From the NCBI GenBank assembly GCA_900315705.1, contig ONAB01000009.1, positions 20,312 through 84,311 on the forward strand: DNA of 64,000 bases. The letters are read 5' to 3'. This document shows, piece by piece, positions 29,677 through 39,855 of the stretch. A program made the translations under genes and the position numbers. This stretch comes from an uncultured Bacteroidales bacterium (GTDB taxonomy: Bacteria > Bacteroidota > Bacteroidia > Bacteroidales > WCHB1-69). The first letter of the stretch is position 1. Every line of letters starts with the position of its first letter. The notes beneath the pieces are model-generated. The model searched no databases, was not told the origin of the DNA, and worked only from the letters and a program-made list of their open reading frames with translations.

Positions 29677-30642
29677 ATGATTGTAGTCACCGGAGCAGCC
29701 GGATTTATCGGCAGTTGTATGGCCGCCAAATTGAACGAGATGGGTCGTGACGACCTGATACTTGTGGATGATTTTTCCAAGGAGGCCAAGCGCCGCAATT
29801 GGGAGGGGAAGCGTTATGTGGACAAGATTCACCGCAACGATTTTTTCCAATGGGCGGAGAAGCATTATGAGGATATAGACTTCATCATCCATCTCGGGGC
29901 CCGTACCGATACGACGGAGTTTGACTATTCGGTGTTTGAGGAACTCAACGTCTCTTACACGCAGCGGATGTGGACCTTTGCGGCACGGCACGGCATTCCG
30001 CTTGTGTATGCCTCTTCCGCCGCCACTTACGGCGCCGGCGAGCTGGGCTATGTGGACAGTCACACGCTGCCGTACCAGTTCCAGCCCCTGAACCCGTATG
30101 GTAAGTCGAAGAACGAGATTGACAAATGGGTGCTCAAGCAGCAACAGCAGCCGCCTTGCTGGTACGCTTTCAAGTTCTTCAACGTGTATGGCCCCAACGA
30201 GTACCACAAAGGGCGGATGGCTTCCGTCATCCTGCACGCCTTCCAGGAGATACAGGAGACCGGCAAGGTGCGCCTTTTCCGCTCGCACCGCCCCGACTTT
30301 GCCGACGGTGAGCAGCTGCGAGATTTTGTCTATGTGAAGGATGTGGTGCGCGTCATCTACTGGTTTATGCGTCACCTGCCCTCCAGCGGCATCTACAATC
30401 TTGGCACCGGACGGGCCGAATCTTTCCTGACGCTGGCCACCTCCACTTTCAAAGCCCTCCACCTCGAGCCTTCCATCGAGTTTGTGGATATCCCGGAGGA
30501 TATACGCGACAAATACCAGTATTTTACACAGGCTGAGATGAAGAAGATGCGCTCTGCCGGCTATGGACGCCCATTCTATAATCTGGAGAAGGGAACCCAC
30601 TCCTATGTGACCCGTTATCTGGCCAAAGATATTGTTTATTAA
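29677..30642 (+). CDS. hldD: ADP-L-glycero-D-manno-heptose 6-epimerase
   Basis: A 321-aa extended short-chain dehydrogenase. The start at 29677 places the Rossmann glycine motif at the very N-terminus (MIVVTGAAGFIGS). HLGARTDTTE and the Tyr-Lys of YGKSKNEIDKWV give the catalytic pair, with FKFFNVYGPNEYHKGRMAS and RSHRPDFADGEQLRDFVYVKDV as HldD-specific segments. It makes the heptose precursor of the LPS inner core. Monocistronic. Confidence 0.92.
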   Translation: MIVVTGAAGFIGSCMAAKLNEMGRDDLILVDDFSKEAKRRNWEGKRYVDKIHRNDFFQWAEKHYEDIDFIIHLGARTDTTEFDYSVFEELNVSYTQRMWTFAARHGIPLVYASSAATYGAGELGYVDSHTLPYQFQPLNPYGKSKNEIDKWVLKQQQQPPCWYAFKFFNVYGPNEYHKGRMASVILHAFQEIQETGKVRLFRSHRPDFADGEQLRDFVYVKDVVRVIYWFMRHLPSSGIYNLGTGRAESFLTLATSTFKALHLEPSIEFVDIPEDIRDKYQYFTQAEMKKMRSAGYGRPFYNLEKGTHSYVTRYLAKDIVY

Positions 30643-30691
30643 TATGGTGATAAATATTTTGTTTTAGTGACCAAGGGAACGAAAAAATTTA

Positions 30692-30699
30692 TACTTTTG
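30692..30699 (+). promoter_or_regulatory. -7 element of recQ
   Basis: TACTTTTG 71 bases before the recQ start. Confidence 0.45.
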
Positions 30700-30770
30700 T
30701 ATTCCTAAAAAACGAATTCAAAATAGCGAGCCTTTATTTGAAGGATTCCAATAAACTGCACTGACTATTT

Positions 30771-32984
30771 ATGAAAATGAAAAGTTTTACGGATAAAGAA
30801 ATTCATCAGACGCTAAAAACCTTCTTCGGTTTTGATAAATTTAAGGGAAACCAACTTAAAATCATCAAGTCGTTGTTGAAGGGCAAGGACTGCTTTGTGA
30901 TTATGCCCACGGGCGGCGGCAAGTCGTTGTGCTATCAACTGCCGGCCTTGATGAAAGAGGGGACAGCCATCATCATCTCCCCGCTCATCGCCTTGATGAA
31001 GAATCAGGTGGATGCCATCCGGAACTTCGGTACAGAGATGGGAATTGCCCATTTCCTGAATTCCTCCCTGACCAAGATGGAAATCAACGAGGTGAAAAAC
31101 GATCTCCTGGCCGGAAAGACAAAACTGCTCTATGTGGCTCCCGAATCCCTGACCAAGGAGGAGAATGTGAAATTCTTCCAGGATGTGAACATCTCCTTCT
31201 ATGCCATCGATGAGGCACACTGTATTTCCGAATGGGGGCACGACTTCCGTCCGGAATACCGGAGAATCCGCGCCATTATCGACAAAATCGGCAAGAAAGT
31301 GCCTGTTATTGCCTTGACGGCCACTGCCACTCCGAAAGTGCAGAGCGACATCCAGAAGAATCTGGGTATGGACAAGGCTGACGTGTATATCTCATCCTTC
31401 AACCGTCCGAACCTGTATTACGAGATTCGGGAGAAGACGAAGGATATCGACAAAGAGATTGTCAAGTTCATCAAAAACCACCCGGGCAAGTCGGGCATTA
31501 TCTATTGCCTGAGCCGTAAGAAGGTGGAGGAGTTGGCCGAGTTCCTCTGCGCCAACAACATCCGCGCCCTCCCTTACCACGCAGGGCTTGATTCACGCAC
31601 GCGCGTGCAGAACCAGGATGACTTCCTGATGGAGAAGGCCGACATCATCGTGGCCACCATCGCCTTCGGTATGGGTATCGACAAACCCGACGTGCGCTTT
31701 GTCATCCACTACGATATGCCCAAGAGTCTGGAAGGCTACTATCAGGAAACTGGCCGTGCCGGCCGTGACGACGGCGAGGGCTTGTGCATCGCCTTCTATG
31801 ACTATAAGGACCTGCACAAACTGGAGAAATTCTCTACCAAAAAATCCGTGGCCGAGCAAGAGATAGTGAAACAACTGCTGGCGGAGACGGCCTCTTATGC
31901 CGAGTCCACGAGCTGCCGCCGCAAGCACCTCCTCCACTATTTCGGGGAGGACTACTCGGAGGAAAACTGCCACAATTGCGACAACTGTAACCATCCCAAG
32001 CCCAAAATGAATGCCTCTGACCAGATTACCCTGGCGCTTGAGGTCATTCAGACCGTGAAGCAACAGTTCAAGGATGACCAGATTATCGATATCCTGACCG
32101 GCAACAAGACCACCTCCATCGTCAAGTTCAAGCACGACAAGCTGAAACAGTTCGGCGAGGGTGGGGATTACGACGCCAAATTCTGGTCGAACATCATCCG
32201 CCTGGCCATATTCGAGAACCTGATTTTCAAAGATGTGGAGAATTACGGGTTGCTGAAACTCACGGAAAAGGGCACCAAATACCTGACGAATCCCTACACC
32301 ATTATGGCTATCAAGCCCGATGGGGTGGAGTCTGAGGAGGACGAGGAGGATGTGGTGGACAACGTCTCCGGGATGGCTGTCGAGGAGGCGTTTGACTCCA
32401 CGCTGTACAGTATGCTCAAAGAGCTGCGCAAGAACATCTCCAAGGAGGAGAACTTGCCGCCGTTTGTCATCTTCCAGGATCCTTCGCTGGAGGATATGTG
32501 CATCCAGTACCCCACCACGATGGAGGAGATGACGCATATCGCCGGCGTGGGCGTGGGCAAAGCCCAGAAGTATGGCAAACGCTTCATTGAGCTGATCCGC
32601 GATTATGTGGAAGAAAACGAAATTGAACGCCCGCAGGACTTCGTGGTGAAATCCGTGGTGAAGAAATCCGCCATCAAGGTGTTCATCATCCAAAGCATTG
32701 ACCGTAAGGTGGGCTTTGAGGATATTGCCCGTGCCAAAGGTTTGGATATTAATGAATTGCTTACTGAGATTGAAAAGATTGTCGCCTCCGGTACCAAAAT
32801 CGACATCGGCTACTATATTGATGAGGAGATTGAGGACTACCATCAGGAGGAGATTCTCGACTATTTCGCCAATGCCGAATCCGACTCCGCCGAATTGGCC
32901 TTGCAGGAGCTGGGCGACGATGAATACACATTGGACGAGATTCGTATAATGAGAATCAAATATCTGTCGGATGTAGGCAATTAG
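30771..32984 (+). CDS. recQ: ATP-dependent DNA helicase RecQ
   Basis: A 737-aa superfamily 2 helicase. Walker A is [16 protein letters not shown] near 45, the DExH box [17 protein letters not shown] near 147, motif [12 protein letters not shown]; zinc site with C..C..C (NCHNCDNC) near 405, winged helix, then an HRDC domain ([20 protein letters not shown] onward, about 545-615) and an extra C-terminal helix-turn-helix region typical of Bacteroidota RecQ. It resolves stalled forks and recombination intermediates. The start could also be two codons later. Heptanucleotide repeats begin within its stop codon. Confidence 0.95.
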   Translation: MKMKSFTDKEIHQTLKTFFGFDKFKGNQLKIIKSLLKGKDCFVIMPTGGGKSLCYQLPALMKEGTAIIISPLIALMKNQVDAIRNFGTEMGIAHFLNSSLTKMEINEVKNDLLAGKTKLLYVAPESLTKEENVKFFQDVNISFYAIDEAHCISEWGHDFRPEYRRIRAIIDKIGKKVPVIALTATATPKVQSDIQKNLGMDKADVYISSFNRPNLYYEIREKTKDIDKEIVKFIKNHPGKSGIIYCLSRKKVEELAEFLCANNIRALPYHAGLDSRTRVQNQDDFLMEKADIIVATIAFGMGIDKPDVRFVIHYDMPKSLEGYYQETGRAGRDDGEGLCIAFYDYKDLHKLEKFSTKKSVAEQEIVKQLLAETASYAESTSCRRKHLLHYFGEDYSEENCHNCDNCNHPKPKMNASDQITLALEVIQTVKQQFKDDQIIDILTGNKTTSIVKFKHDKLKQFGEGGDYDAKFWSNIIRLAIFENLIFKDVENYGLLKLTEKGTKYLTNPYTIMAIKPDGVESEEDEEDVVDNVSGMAVEEAFDSTLYSMLKELRKNISKEENLPPFVIFQDPSLEDMCIQYPTTMEEMTHIAGVGVGKAQKYGKRFIELIRDYVEENEIERPQDFVVKSVVKKSAIKVFIIQSIDRKVGFEDIARAKGLDINELLTEIEKIVASGTKIDIGYYIDEEIEDYHQEEILDYFANAESDSAELALQELGDDEYTLDEIRIMRIKYLSDVGN

Positions 32985-33018
32985 AATTGAGAATTAAGAA
33001 TTGAGAATTGAGAATTAA
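32983..33018. repeat. Heptanucleotide tandem array after recQ
   Basis: Five units of the form AGAATTG/AGAATTA, starting within the recQ stop codon and ending 25 bases before the next start. Related arrays lie at 36553, 52491 and 57495. Confidence 0.8.
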
Positions 33019-33043
33019 TAAAAATGATGTTATTTATATTTAT

Positions 33044-33841
33044 ATGGAAGAAATAAGAGAAAACAAAGAGTCAATGGAGAACACGATCCAAGGGGAAGTG
33101 ATACCGGGCGTGATCACGGCAGAGAATCAGCGGAAAAAGGATGTTGAAATTGCTGACAGCGAGCAACCCACTCCAAAGACAGAAACAGACATCCCTTCTG
33201 CGGAGGATGACAAGGCGTGTGCCTGCAAAAAGAAGAAAAGATGTTTCCGCATTGCGCAGATAATATTCGACGTGTTGGTTGCGGCGGGTTTGATTACCCT
33301 GTTCATCCTGCATTTCTGTTGCGGGAAATCGAATGTCGCGCCCGTCGCCGTTGATCCTTCACAAGCCGGGAATGGCGACATCCTCTATGTCAACATAGAT
33401 ACCATTAACGCGAACTACGAGATGGTTTCCCTGCTGACGGACAGCATTGACGTGGAGCGTCAGAAGCAGACTGTGTTGTTCCAGAACCGTCAGAAGGCGC
33501 TCGAGAACAAACTGGCCAACTATCAGCGCAATATGCAGAGCGGCCAGTTGACAGCCCAACAGGCGCAATATGCTGAGCAGTCGCTACAGCAGGAGAGTGC
33601 GCAGTTGCAGAACGACTATTCGGTGGCGCTGGAATCTCTGGAGGCACGCTATACGGCGGCCCTGAACCAGATTGCTGACTCACTGAAAGCTGCTGTTGTG
33701 AGAGCCAACGCACGCCATAATGCCTCCTTCGTGATCAGTTACGGTGCTGGTGGTCAGGTGATTGTCGCCGACCCGACCAAGGACATCACGCAAGAGGTGC
33801 TGGACGATTTGAACAAACCCTTTAAAAAGAAGAAGAAATGA
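33044..33841 (+). CDS. Membrane-anchored OmpH/Skp-like protein
   Basis: A 265-aa protein. Residues 1-65 are charged and cytosolic, with a basic Cys-Lys cluster CACKKKKRCF. A membrane helix follows near 70-90 (IIFDVLVAAGLITLFILHF). The periplasmic part starts ILYVNIDTINANYEMV, the OmpH/Skp entry strand, then a long coiled coil (about 140-220, QKQTVLFQNRQKALENKL), then a returning strand SFVISYGAGGQVIVADPTKD. Skp proteins are soluble with a signal peptide; the fixed anchor and cytosolic head are unusual. The start at 33044 is chosen since the longer reading runs into the repeat. It overlaps the next gene by four bases. Confidence 0.8.
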   Translation: MEEIRENKESMENTIQGEVIPGVITAENQRKKDVEIADSEQPTPKTETDIPSAEDDKACACKKKKRCFRIAQIIFDVLVAAGLITLFILHFCCGKSNVAPVAVDPSQAGNGDILYVNIDTINANYEMVSLLTDSIDVERQKQTVLFQNRQKALENKLANYQRNMQSGQLTAQQAQYAEQSLQQESAQLQNDYSVALESLEARYTAALNQIADSLKAAVVRANARHNASFVISYGAGGQVIVADPTKDITQEVLDDLNKPFKKKKK

Positions 33842-34440
33842 GCCGCATAACGAAGGAAGGGACCCGTGAGGACAAGGGCATCCGGTCTTGTTGGACTGTG
33901 GTGCTGTTGTGCGTCGTGCTCGCCTTGATAGGGGTGGCGATTGCGATAGGGATCGTGCGGTATAAACGCAATCCGCAGACTGTTGTGGAGAAGCCGCGTT
34001 CCGCACTTCTCGACTCCTTGCACGTGTTTCCGCCCCTTGAGTTTGCGGACTCGCTCTATCAGTCACGGGTGTTGATGTCCTATGATGACGAATCGCCCCG
34101 CGATGTGTATTACTATGAAATTGACAGCGTGGGCAATACCACACAGAATGTGGTCCACGAGAAACACTTTTATCCGAGTCATCAGGAGTATTTTGAAGGA
34201 AATGTCCACAATGGTAAACGCGAGGGTTTGTGGTACGCCTATCATCCCAACGGCAATGTGCAGACGATGGCCTATTATGTGAACGGATTGGAGGAGGGCC
34301 GCTACACGGTCTATCACCCCAATGGTGCTGTCTATTATACCGGAGAATACCATCAGGGCAAGTGTGTGGGCAAGTGGCTGTTTTACGATGAGAATGAACA
34401 GCTTGTGAGTGAGAAAAACTATGACGAGCTGAATGACTAG
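33838..34440 (+). CDS. Membrane protein with MORN-variant repeats
   Basis: A 200-aa protein with one membrane helix (CWTVVLLCVVLALIGVAIAI, about 18-37) and an outer region carrying at least three MORN-variant repeats: GKREGLWYAYHPNGNVQTMA, EEGRYTVYHPNGAVYYTGEY, GKCVGKWLFYDENEQLVSEK. This pattern is shared with the so-called YwqK family, whose role is unclear. Start and previous stop overlap (ATGA), so it is coupled to the OmpH-like gene and the two may interact in the periplasm. Confidence 0.8.
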   Translation: MSRITKEGTREDKGIRSCWTVVLLCVVLALIGVAIAIGIVRYKRNPQTVVEKPRSALLDSLHVFPPLEFADSLYQSRVLMSYDDESPRDVYYYEIDSVGNTTQNVVHEKHFYPSHQEYFEGNVHNGKREGLWYAYHPNGNVQTMAYYVNGLEEGRYTVYHPNGAVYYTGEYHQGKCVGKWLFYDENEQLVSEKNYDELND

Positions 34441-34479
34441 AAACAATTAATTATTAACTAAAAACAAAAACAAGAAAAT

Positions 34480-35856
34480 ATGGAATTACCTTTTGCAGAA
34501 GCGTGGAAAATCAAGATGATCGAACCCATCAAGAAATCCACCAGAGAAGAAAGAGAAAAATGGCTTGAAGAAGCCCACCAGAACATTTTTATGTTGAAGA
34601 GCGATTATGTGTATATCGACCTCTTGACGGACTCCGGCACCGGCGCAATGAGCGACCGCCAGTGGAGTGCGATGATGATGGGCGATGAGAGCTACGGCGG
34701 CGCCCGCTCGTTTTTCAATATGAAGAACACCATTACGGAACTTACCGGTTTCAAATTCGTCATCCCCACCCACCAGGGCCGTGCTGCTGAGAACGTGCTG
34801 TTCAGCTATCTGGTGAAACCGGGTATGGTGGTGCCGGGCAATGCCCACTTCGACACCACGAAGGGCCACATTGAGAGCCGCAAGGCTTTCGCCATCGACG
34901 TGACCGTTCCTGAGGCATATGACACCCAGCTTGAAGTCCCGTTCAAGGGTAATGTCAGCCTGGAGAAACTGGAGAAAGTGCTCATCGAGAACAAGGGCAA
35001 CGTGCCCTTTATGGTGCTGACTGTTACCAACAACACCGTGGGTGGCCAGCCCGTCAGTATGAAGAATATCCGCGAGACTTGTGAGCTTTGCCACAAGTAC
35101 GGCGTGCCCGTCAATATTGACAGCGCCCGTTTCATCGAGAATGCTTACTTCATCAAGACCCGCGAAGAGGGCTATGCCGACAAGAGCCTCCGCGAGATCG
35201 CCTTGGAGATGTTCAGCTATGCCGACAGTATGACGATGAGCGCCAAGAAGGACGGCCTTGTCAATATGGGCGGTTTCATCGCCACTAATAAAGAGGACTG
35301 GTACGAAGGTGCCAAGCTCTTCTGCATCCCCTTCGAGGGCTTCCTGACTTACGGCGGTATGAACGGCCGTGATATGGACGCTTTGGCCGTTGGCCTGAAG
35401 GAGAACATCGAGTTCGATATGGTGGAAACCCGTATCAAACAGGTCCAATATCTGGCCGACAAACTCGACGAGTACGGCATTCCTTATCAGCGTCCTGCCG
35501 GTGGCCACGCCATCTTCGTGGATGCCGACAAGGTTCTGACCAACATCCCGAAGGAGGAGTTCCCGGCCCAGACGCTCACGTGCGAGCTCTATCTCGAAGC
35601 CGGCATCCGCGCCTGCGAAATCGGCTATGTGCTGGCCGACCGCGACCCGGTGACGCGCGAGAACCGCTTCGGTGGCAACGACTTCGTGCGCCTCTGCATC
35701 CCGCGCCGCGTCTATACCAACAACCATATGGACGTGATTGCCGCTGCCCTCAAGAATGTCTATGACCGTCGCGATACCATCAAGCGCGGTCTGGAAATCA
35801 CTTGGGAGGCCGAGCTGATGCGCCACTTCACCTGCCAGTTCAAGAGACTGAAATAA
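34480..35856 (+). CDS. tnaA: Tryptophanase (tryptophan indole-lyase)
   Basis: A 458-aa pyridoxal-phosphate beta-eliminating lyase: tryptophan to indole, pyruvate and ammonia. Landmarks: IDLLTDSGTGAMSDRQWSAM, PTHQGRAAENVLF, NIDSARFIENAYFIK with the Asp that holds the pyridine ring, MSAKKDG (Lys256/257; PLP lysine), FEGFLTYGGMNGRDM, PRRVYTNNHMDV, and the C-terminal MRHFTCQFKRL. From memory the whole sequence runs close to the Bacteroides tryptophanase. The sister enzyme tyrosine phenol-lyase shares the fold and cannot be excluded by motifs alone. No leader peptide like TnaC is seen. Monocistronic with a strong terminator. Confidence 0.87.
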   Translation: MELPFAEAWKIKMIEPIKKSTREEREKWLEEAHQNIFMLKSDYVYIDLLTDSGTGAMSDRQWSAMMMGDESYGGARSFFNMKNTITELTGFKFVIPTHQGRAAENVLFSYLVKPGMVVPGNAHFDTTKGHIESRKAFAIDVTVPEAYDTQLEVPFKGNVSLEKLEKVLIENKGNVPFMVLTVTNNTVGGQPVSMKNIRETCELCHKYGVPVNIDSARFIENAYFIKTREEGYADKSLREIALEMFSYADSMTMSAKKDGLVNMGGFIATNKEDWYEGAKLFCIPFEGFLTYGGMNGRDMDALAVGLKENIEFDMVETRIKQVQYLADKLDEYGIPYQRPAGGHAIFVDADKVLTNIPKEEFPAQTLTCELYLEAGIRACEIGYVLADRDPVTRENRFGGNDFVRLCIPRRVYTNNHMDVIAAALKNVYDRRDTIKRGLEITWEAELMRHFTCQFKRLK

Positions 35857-35880
35857 TACTATACCCGCCCGTTTGGGCAG

Positions 35881-35912
35881 AACGGCTTGCCGAACCGCGG
35901 CAAGCCGTTTTT
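35881..35912 (+). terminator. Terminator of tnaA
   Basis: AACGGCTTGCCG (35881-35892) pairs with CGGCAAGCCGTT (35898-35909), loop AACCG, followed by T-run. Confidence 0.92.
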
Positions 35913-35942
35913 TAATTTGTAAAATTTAAAAACAAAGCGATA

Positions 35943-36530
35943 ATGCTGATAGTGGATGATGTGTTGGTTTCCGATGAGTTGATAGACAAATGCTTTTGCT
36001 GCGATTTGGCCGCCTGCAAAGGAATGTGCTGTGTGGAGGGCGACGCGGGGGCGCCGCTGCGTCCCGAAGAGGTGGGCGATCTGAGCGAATACTATCCTGT
36101 TTTCCGGAAGTATATGTCCGACGAGGGCATCGCGGTGGTGGAAGCCGCCGACGAGCCGGTGGTGCTCAACGGCTGGGGCGAGTTCGAGACGCCGCTACTC
36201 GGGAATGGAAAAGATTGTGTGTTCGTCTGTCGCGAGGGCGATATGGCAATGTGCGCCATCGAGAAGGCTTTCCTCAATGGGGAAATCCCCTTCCGGAAGC
36301 CCATATCCTGCTATCTGTATCCCATCCGGGCCAGCAAGGTGGGCAAGTACACGGCCCTGAATTTCCATCATTGGGATATTTGCCAGTGCGCCCGCACAAA
36401 AGGGGAGGAGCTGAAACTGCCCGCCTACCGTTTTCTGAAGGAGCCGTTGGAGCGTGCCTTCGGCCACGAATGGTACGAGAAACTGTGCGATCTTGTGGAG
36501 AACGAAGCCCCACAACACCCTGGTTGTTGA
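35943..36530 (+). CDS. Cysteine-cluster protein, DUF3109 family
   Basis: A 195-aa cytosolic protein. The N-terminus carries a dense cluster, CFCCDLAACKGMCC (about 18-31), then PLRPEEVGDL, a later CVFVC and CAIE pair, and SCYLYPIR and CQCART in the second half. The spacing fits the DUF3109 proteins, which are relatives of YkgJ zinc/iron cluster proteins. The bound metal and reaction are unknown. It lies alone between the tnaA terminator and a convergent receptor gene. Confidence 0.78.
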   Translation: MLIVDDVLVSDELIDKCFCCDLAACKGMCCVEGDAGAPLRPEEVGDLSEYYPVFRKYMSDEGIAVVEAADEPVVLNGWGEFETPLLGNGKDCVFVCREGDMAMCAIEKAFLNGEIPFRKPISCYLYPIRASKVGKYTALNFHHWDICQCARTKGEELKLPAYRFLKEPLERAFGHEWYEKLCDLVENEAPQHPGC

Positions 36531-36552
36531 TTTCTAAGACGCACGCCCGTGC

Positions 36553-36583
36553 CTCTCAATTCTCAATTCTCAATTCTCAATTC
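36553..36583. repeat. Heptanucleotide tandem array at the 3' end of the receptor gene
   Basis: Four units of CTCAATT (AATTGAG on the coding strand), overlapping the stop of the minus-strand receptor gene and encoding its final residues IEN. Confidence 0.85.
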
Positions 36584-39023
36584 CTTGTCCGCCGCCTTGG
36601 GCTTGCGCCTGGGCGCCTTCCAACTCCATCTTGCCGAATTTGAAGGTGATGCCGGCACGGATGCTGCGGCCCATCCAGCTGCTCCGCGTGGTGCTGCTGA
36701 GCGTATAGTACGGATTGTTGACGTCAGTGCCCATCTTGTTCCAGTTGAAGATGTCGTGCACATCCAGATGCACGGAGATGCGGCGTTTCCAGAACTCGGC
36801 GCGCAGGCCTGCATCGATGCTGTAGCGCGGACGCGTGATTGTGAACATACTCACGCTCTTGGAGCTGTAATTGGCCGAGGCGTTCACCTCCAACACCTTC
36901 CACAATTTGGCCCAGAAGTTCAACCGGAAGCTGTAACCTAAATTGTCCACCGTATAGGGCGTTTCCTCTTTACGGAACTGGAACGAGGACTTCATATAGT
37001 ACATATTGGCATAGAAACGGATGTTCATAAAGGCTTTGAGCCGGTACATCACGTTGAGTTCGGCGCCCGTGTTGAGCGATTTGCCCGCATTGACCGGCAT
37101 CGTAAACGTAACGATGCGCCCGAAGAAGGGGCTGTAGGCTACATCCGATTGCCGGCTGAACTCGTCCTTGCTGTTCTTGAACCAGGCGTTGATGCCAATG
37201 TTGCCGAACTTGTTGATGTATTTGCTCCAGCCCGCCTCTATGGAGTTGGTGAATGTCTGCCGCAAATCGGGGTTGCCGGTGGCGTACCCATCCTCGCCGT
37301 AACTGATACGGGTGCTCAAGTCATCGCCGTCCGGATTGTTTACACGGCGGGTGTAGCTGAGCTTGAAGTTGTGCATATTCTTGGTGCGGTAACTCAGGTG
37401 CAGGGAGGGATAGAACCCCAAGTATCCTTTGTGTACATCGTATTGAGGGTCGTTGAGAATAAGGAGATTGTAGATCTCGTACTCGGTGCGCAGACCGCCT
37501 TTAAGCGTGAAGCCGCCGAAGCGGTGCTGCAACGTGGCGTAGGCGTCCACACTGCCGTCGCGGACACGCACATCCTTGGAACGGATCTCATCCATTACAT
37601 AGTCGCCGGTAGAGAACACCAACGTGTCGTACCGTTCATAATTCAAGCCTGGATCATATCCGCCCGACACGCCCAATTCTATTTCCCCGTTTTTATGATA
37701 AGGGATGGTATAGTCCACGGAGGCACTCAATCCCAACGAACGGTAGTGGTTCTCCAGCTTCTGCTTTTTGTCTAGATTGTCCAGAAAAAGGTAATCACGG
37801 AAGGCATCACCTTTTTGCTTTCTGCCCCACGTCCAAAAACTCACATCAGCGCTGATCTTGTGGCCCTTGCTGTTGAACTTGTGCTCGTACCACATTCCAC
37901 CATAGCCGCCGCCACCGACCGTGCTTTGTGCCTGGTCATTGAAGAAGGAGCGGTCGCTGGGATTGTAGATGTATTCCCTGTAATAGGTGGAATCCAAATA
38001 AGTGTAGCCGCCAAAACTGGGATAGGTGCCGGCCCAGAAGTAGATGCTGTTCATCGAGTCGGGCGTGTAGGAGCCGTTGATGTAAAGGCCGAAACTGTGA
38101 TCCGGTTGTTGGACTTGGTTGATACTGTGAAAAGTGGAAGAGGTGTCCCCTCCGTCGGTCAGTATCGTGGAGAACGACTCGCTGTTGTTCTTGTTGATGC
38201 TGTACGAGTAGTTGAGGTAGGTGCTGATGGAGAACTTCTCGTTGGCATAGACATAAGAAAGGAAAGGCGTGACGCTGGGTGTGGAGGAACCGCGCACGCC
38301 GAAGCTGATGAAACTGTTCTTCTTGATTTTGGAGGTGGTGATGATGTTGATGATGCCGCCGCTGCCTTGGGCGCTGTAGCGGGCCGACGGGTTGGTGATG
38401 ACCTCGATCTTCTCGATGCTGCCGGCGGGCATCTGCTGGATGAACTGCTTGAGCGCCTCGGCGTTCATATTGGAGGGCTTGTTGTTGATCCAAATCTCCA
38501 CGGAAGAGACGCCGCGCAGGGTGACGTTGCCCTCCACGTCCACCTCCACGCCGGGGGCGTTCTGCAAGGCATCCGCCGCCGAGCCCGACTGTATGGTGGG
38601 GTCCTCGGCCACGTTGTAGAGCGTCTTCTCGCCATCCACCATATAGACGGGTTTCTCCCCAATAATCTGCACCTCCTGCAGGTCGGTGCTGTTCTTGTGC
38701 ATCGGGATGTCGCCTAAATCGATGGTCTTGGAATTGCCGCCGACAGTGACCGGGATGATCAACCGCTCATAGCCGACCAGTGTGGCTACAAACTGGTATT
38801 CGCCGTCCAGAACGTTCGATATCTGGAACTTGCCTTGCGCGTCGGACAGGGATTTGCCGACCATCTGCGCGGTGGAGTCCGGGGTCAGCAGCATTATGGT
38901 GGCAAACTGCACCCTCTCATTGTTGAGGGAATCCACCATTGTGCCTGTAAGGTTGTAACGACTCTGAGCGGAAAGAAGATTTGCCAGCGTGATCAGTAGG
39001 AGAGAGTAGAACAGTTTCTTCAT
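36570..39023 (-). CDS. TonB-dependent receptor-like outer-membrane protein
   Basis: An 817-aa protein. After the signal peptide (MKKLFYSLLLITLANLLSAQ) it has a carboxypeptidase-like regulatory domain (about 25-110: NLTGTMVDSLNNERVQFATI, YQFVATLVGYERL), then a TonB plug (about 115-235: ALQNAPGVEVDVEGNVTLRG, ARYSAQGSGGIINIITT), then a long barrel of the OMP_b-brl_3 type ending AGITFKFGKMELE plus a low-complexity Gln/Gly tail. It lacks a SusD partner nearby, so the substrate is unknown. The last codons and stop lie within a heptamer repeat. Confidence 0.9.
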   Translation of the reverse strand: MKKLFYSLLLITLANLLSAQSRYNLTGTMVDSLNNERVQFATIMLLTPDSTAQMVGKSLSDAQGKFQISNVLDGEYQFVATLVGYERLIIPVTVGGNSKTIDLGDIPMHKNSTDLQEVQIIGEKPVYMVDGEKTLYNVAEDPTIQSGSAADALQNAPGVEVDVEGNVTLRGVSSVEIWINNKPSNMNAEALKQFIQQMPAGSIEKIEVITNPSARYSAQGSGGIINIITTSKIKKNSFISFGVRGSSTPSVTPFLSYVYANEKFSISTYLNYSYSINKNNSESFSTILTDGGDTSSTFHSINQVQQPDHSFGLYINGSYTPDSMNSIYFWAGTYPSFGGYTYLDSTYYREYIYNPSDRSFFNDQAQSTVGGGGYGGMWYEHKFNSKGHKISADVSFWTWGRKQKGDAFRDYLFLDNLDKKQKLENHYRSLGLSASVDYTIPYHKNGEIELGVSGGYDPGLNYERYDTLVFSTGDYVMDEIRSKDVRVRDGSVDAYATLQHRFGGFTLKGGLRTEYEIYNLLILNDPQYDVHKGYLGFYPSLHLSYRTKNMHNFKLSYTRRVNNPDGDDLSTRISYGEDGYATGNPDLRQTFTNSIEAGWSKYINKFGNIGINAWFKNSKDEFSRQSDVAYSPFFGRIVTFTMPVNAGKSLNTGAELNVMYRLKAFMNIRFYANMYYMKSSFQFRKEETPYTVDNLGYSFRLNFWAKLWKVLEVNASANYSSKSVSMFTITRPRYSIDAGLRAEFWKRRISVHLDVHDIFNWNKMGTDVNNPYYTLSSTTRSSWMGRSIRAGITFKFGKMELEGAQAQAQGGGQGIEN

Positions 39024-39175
39024 AAAAAACGCGTTTTATAGCAATGCTTGTTATTAACGTATATATGACGATTTAATTGTAAAAGGTGCCAATATTTGTG
39101 TTATAGTGTATTTATTTGTAAATAAAGGCGTTGTGTTAATTTTTCATAAAAAAACATTCCTAATAAACTTTTTTG

Positions 39176-39183
39176 TATTTTTG
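39176..39183 (+). promoter_or_regulatory. -7 element of the DUF4468-like gene
   Basis: TATTTTTG 71 bases before the start at 39254. Confidence 0.5.
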
Positions 39184-39253
39184 CAATCAGTTACAGACGT
39201 TTTTTTCTGTAAAACCTTTTGATGAATATAGTACTAATTTAAAATCTTTAGAA

Positions 39254-39814
39254 ATGAAAAAATTATTTTTGACACTTGCACTTGGCTTGCTCTGTATGGC
39301 AGGATTCTCCCAATTCACCTATGAAGACGGGACCTACACTTATCAGGATGAGTACACTACTGAAAATGCGCATCGTAAGGTGGTCAATCTCTTGAACACT
39401 TTCAACAATTCAACGCAATCTGCCAAAATCACGACCAATACGGATACCCTTGTCAAAGCTGAGGTTGTTATGAATGTGAAGGCTTCCTACAATCCGTTTG
39501 CCGGTAGTTTTATCGAAAATTTCCAAATGGACGTCACCTTTAAGATTGATGGCGAACACGTGACCGTTTTGGGAGACAATTTCTACACCATCAATGTTTA
39601 CAGCGGTTATGGTTCCAACAAAGAGGTGAAATCTTATGATGAGAGAAAAGAGGAGTACGATAACGCCTCCCGCAAACTCAACAGCGGTACCTTGAAGGGC
39701 AAGGACAAAAAGGACGCCAAGGAGATTGTGGAGGATTGGGAAGAGTCTTCCGCAGCTATCGATAAAGAGTTCAAGGCAAGATTCGTGAACGCTCTGAAGA
39801 AGAAACTCCAATAA
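39254..39814 (+). CDS. Exported protein, possibly DUF4468-like
   Basis: A 186-aa protein with a signal peptide (MKKLFLTLALGLLCMAGFSQ); this sets the start at 39254, since a longer reading from 39173 would overlap the promoter. The mature part has an alpha-beta arrangement (ENAHRKVVNLLNTFNN, then TLVKAEVVMNVKASYNPF, then FIENFQMDVTFKIDGEHVTV). This resembles the TBP-like DUF4468 domain of Bacteroidota surface proteins, but the match is by eye. The C-terminus is a charged helix. Function unknown; likely in the periplasm or on the surface. Confidence 0.65.
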   Translation: MKKLFLTLALGLLCMAGFSQFTYEDGTYTYQDEYTTENAHRKVVNLLNTFNNSTQSAKITTNTDTLVKAEVVMNVKASYNPFAGSFIENFQMDVTFKIDGEHVTVLGDNFYTINVYSGYGSNKEVKSYDERKEEYDNASRKLNSGTLKGKDKKDAKEIVEDWEESSAAIDKEFKARFVNALKKKLQ

Positions 39815-39855
39815 GAAGGGGAAATCGGTCGTAACGACCTTACAACCTTATTGAT

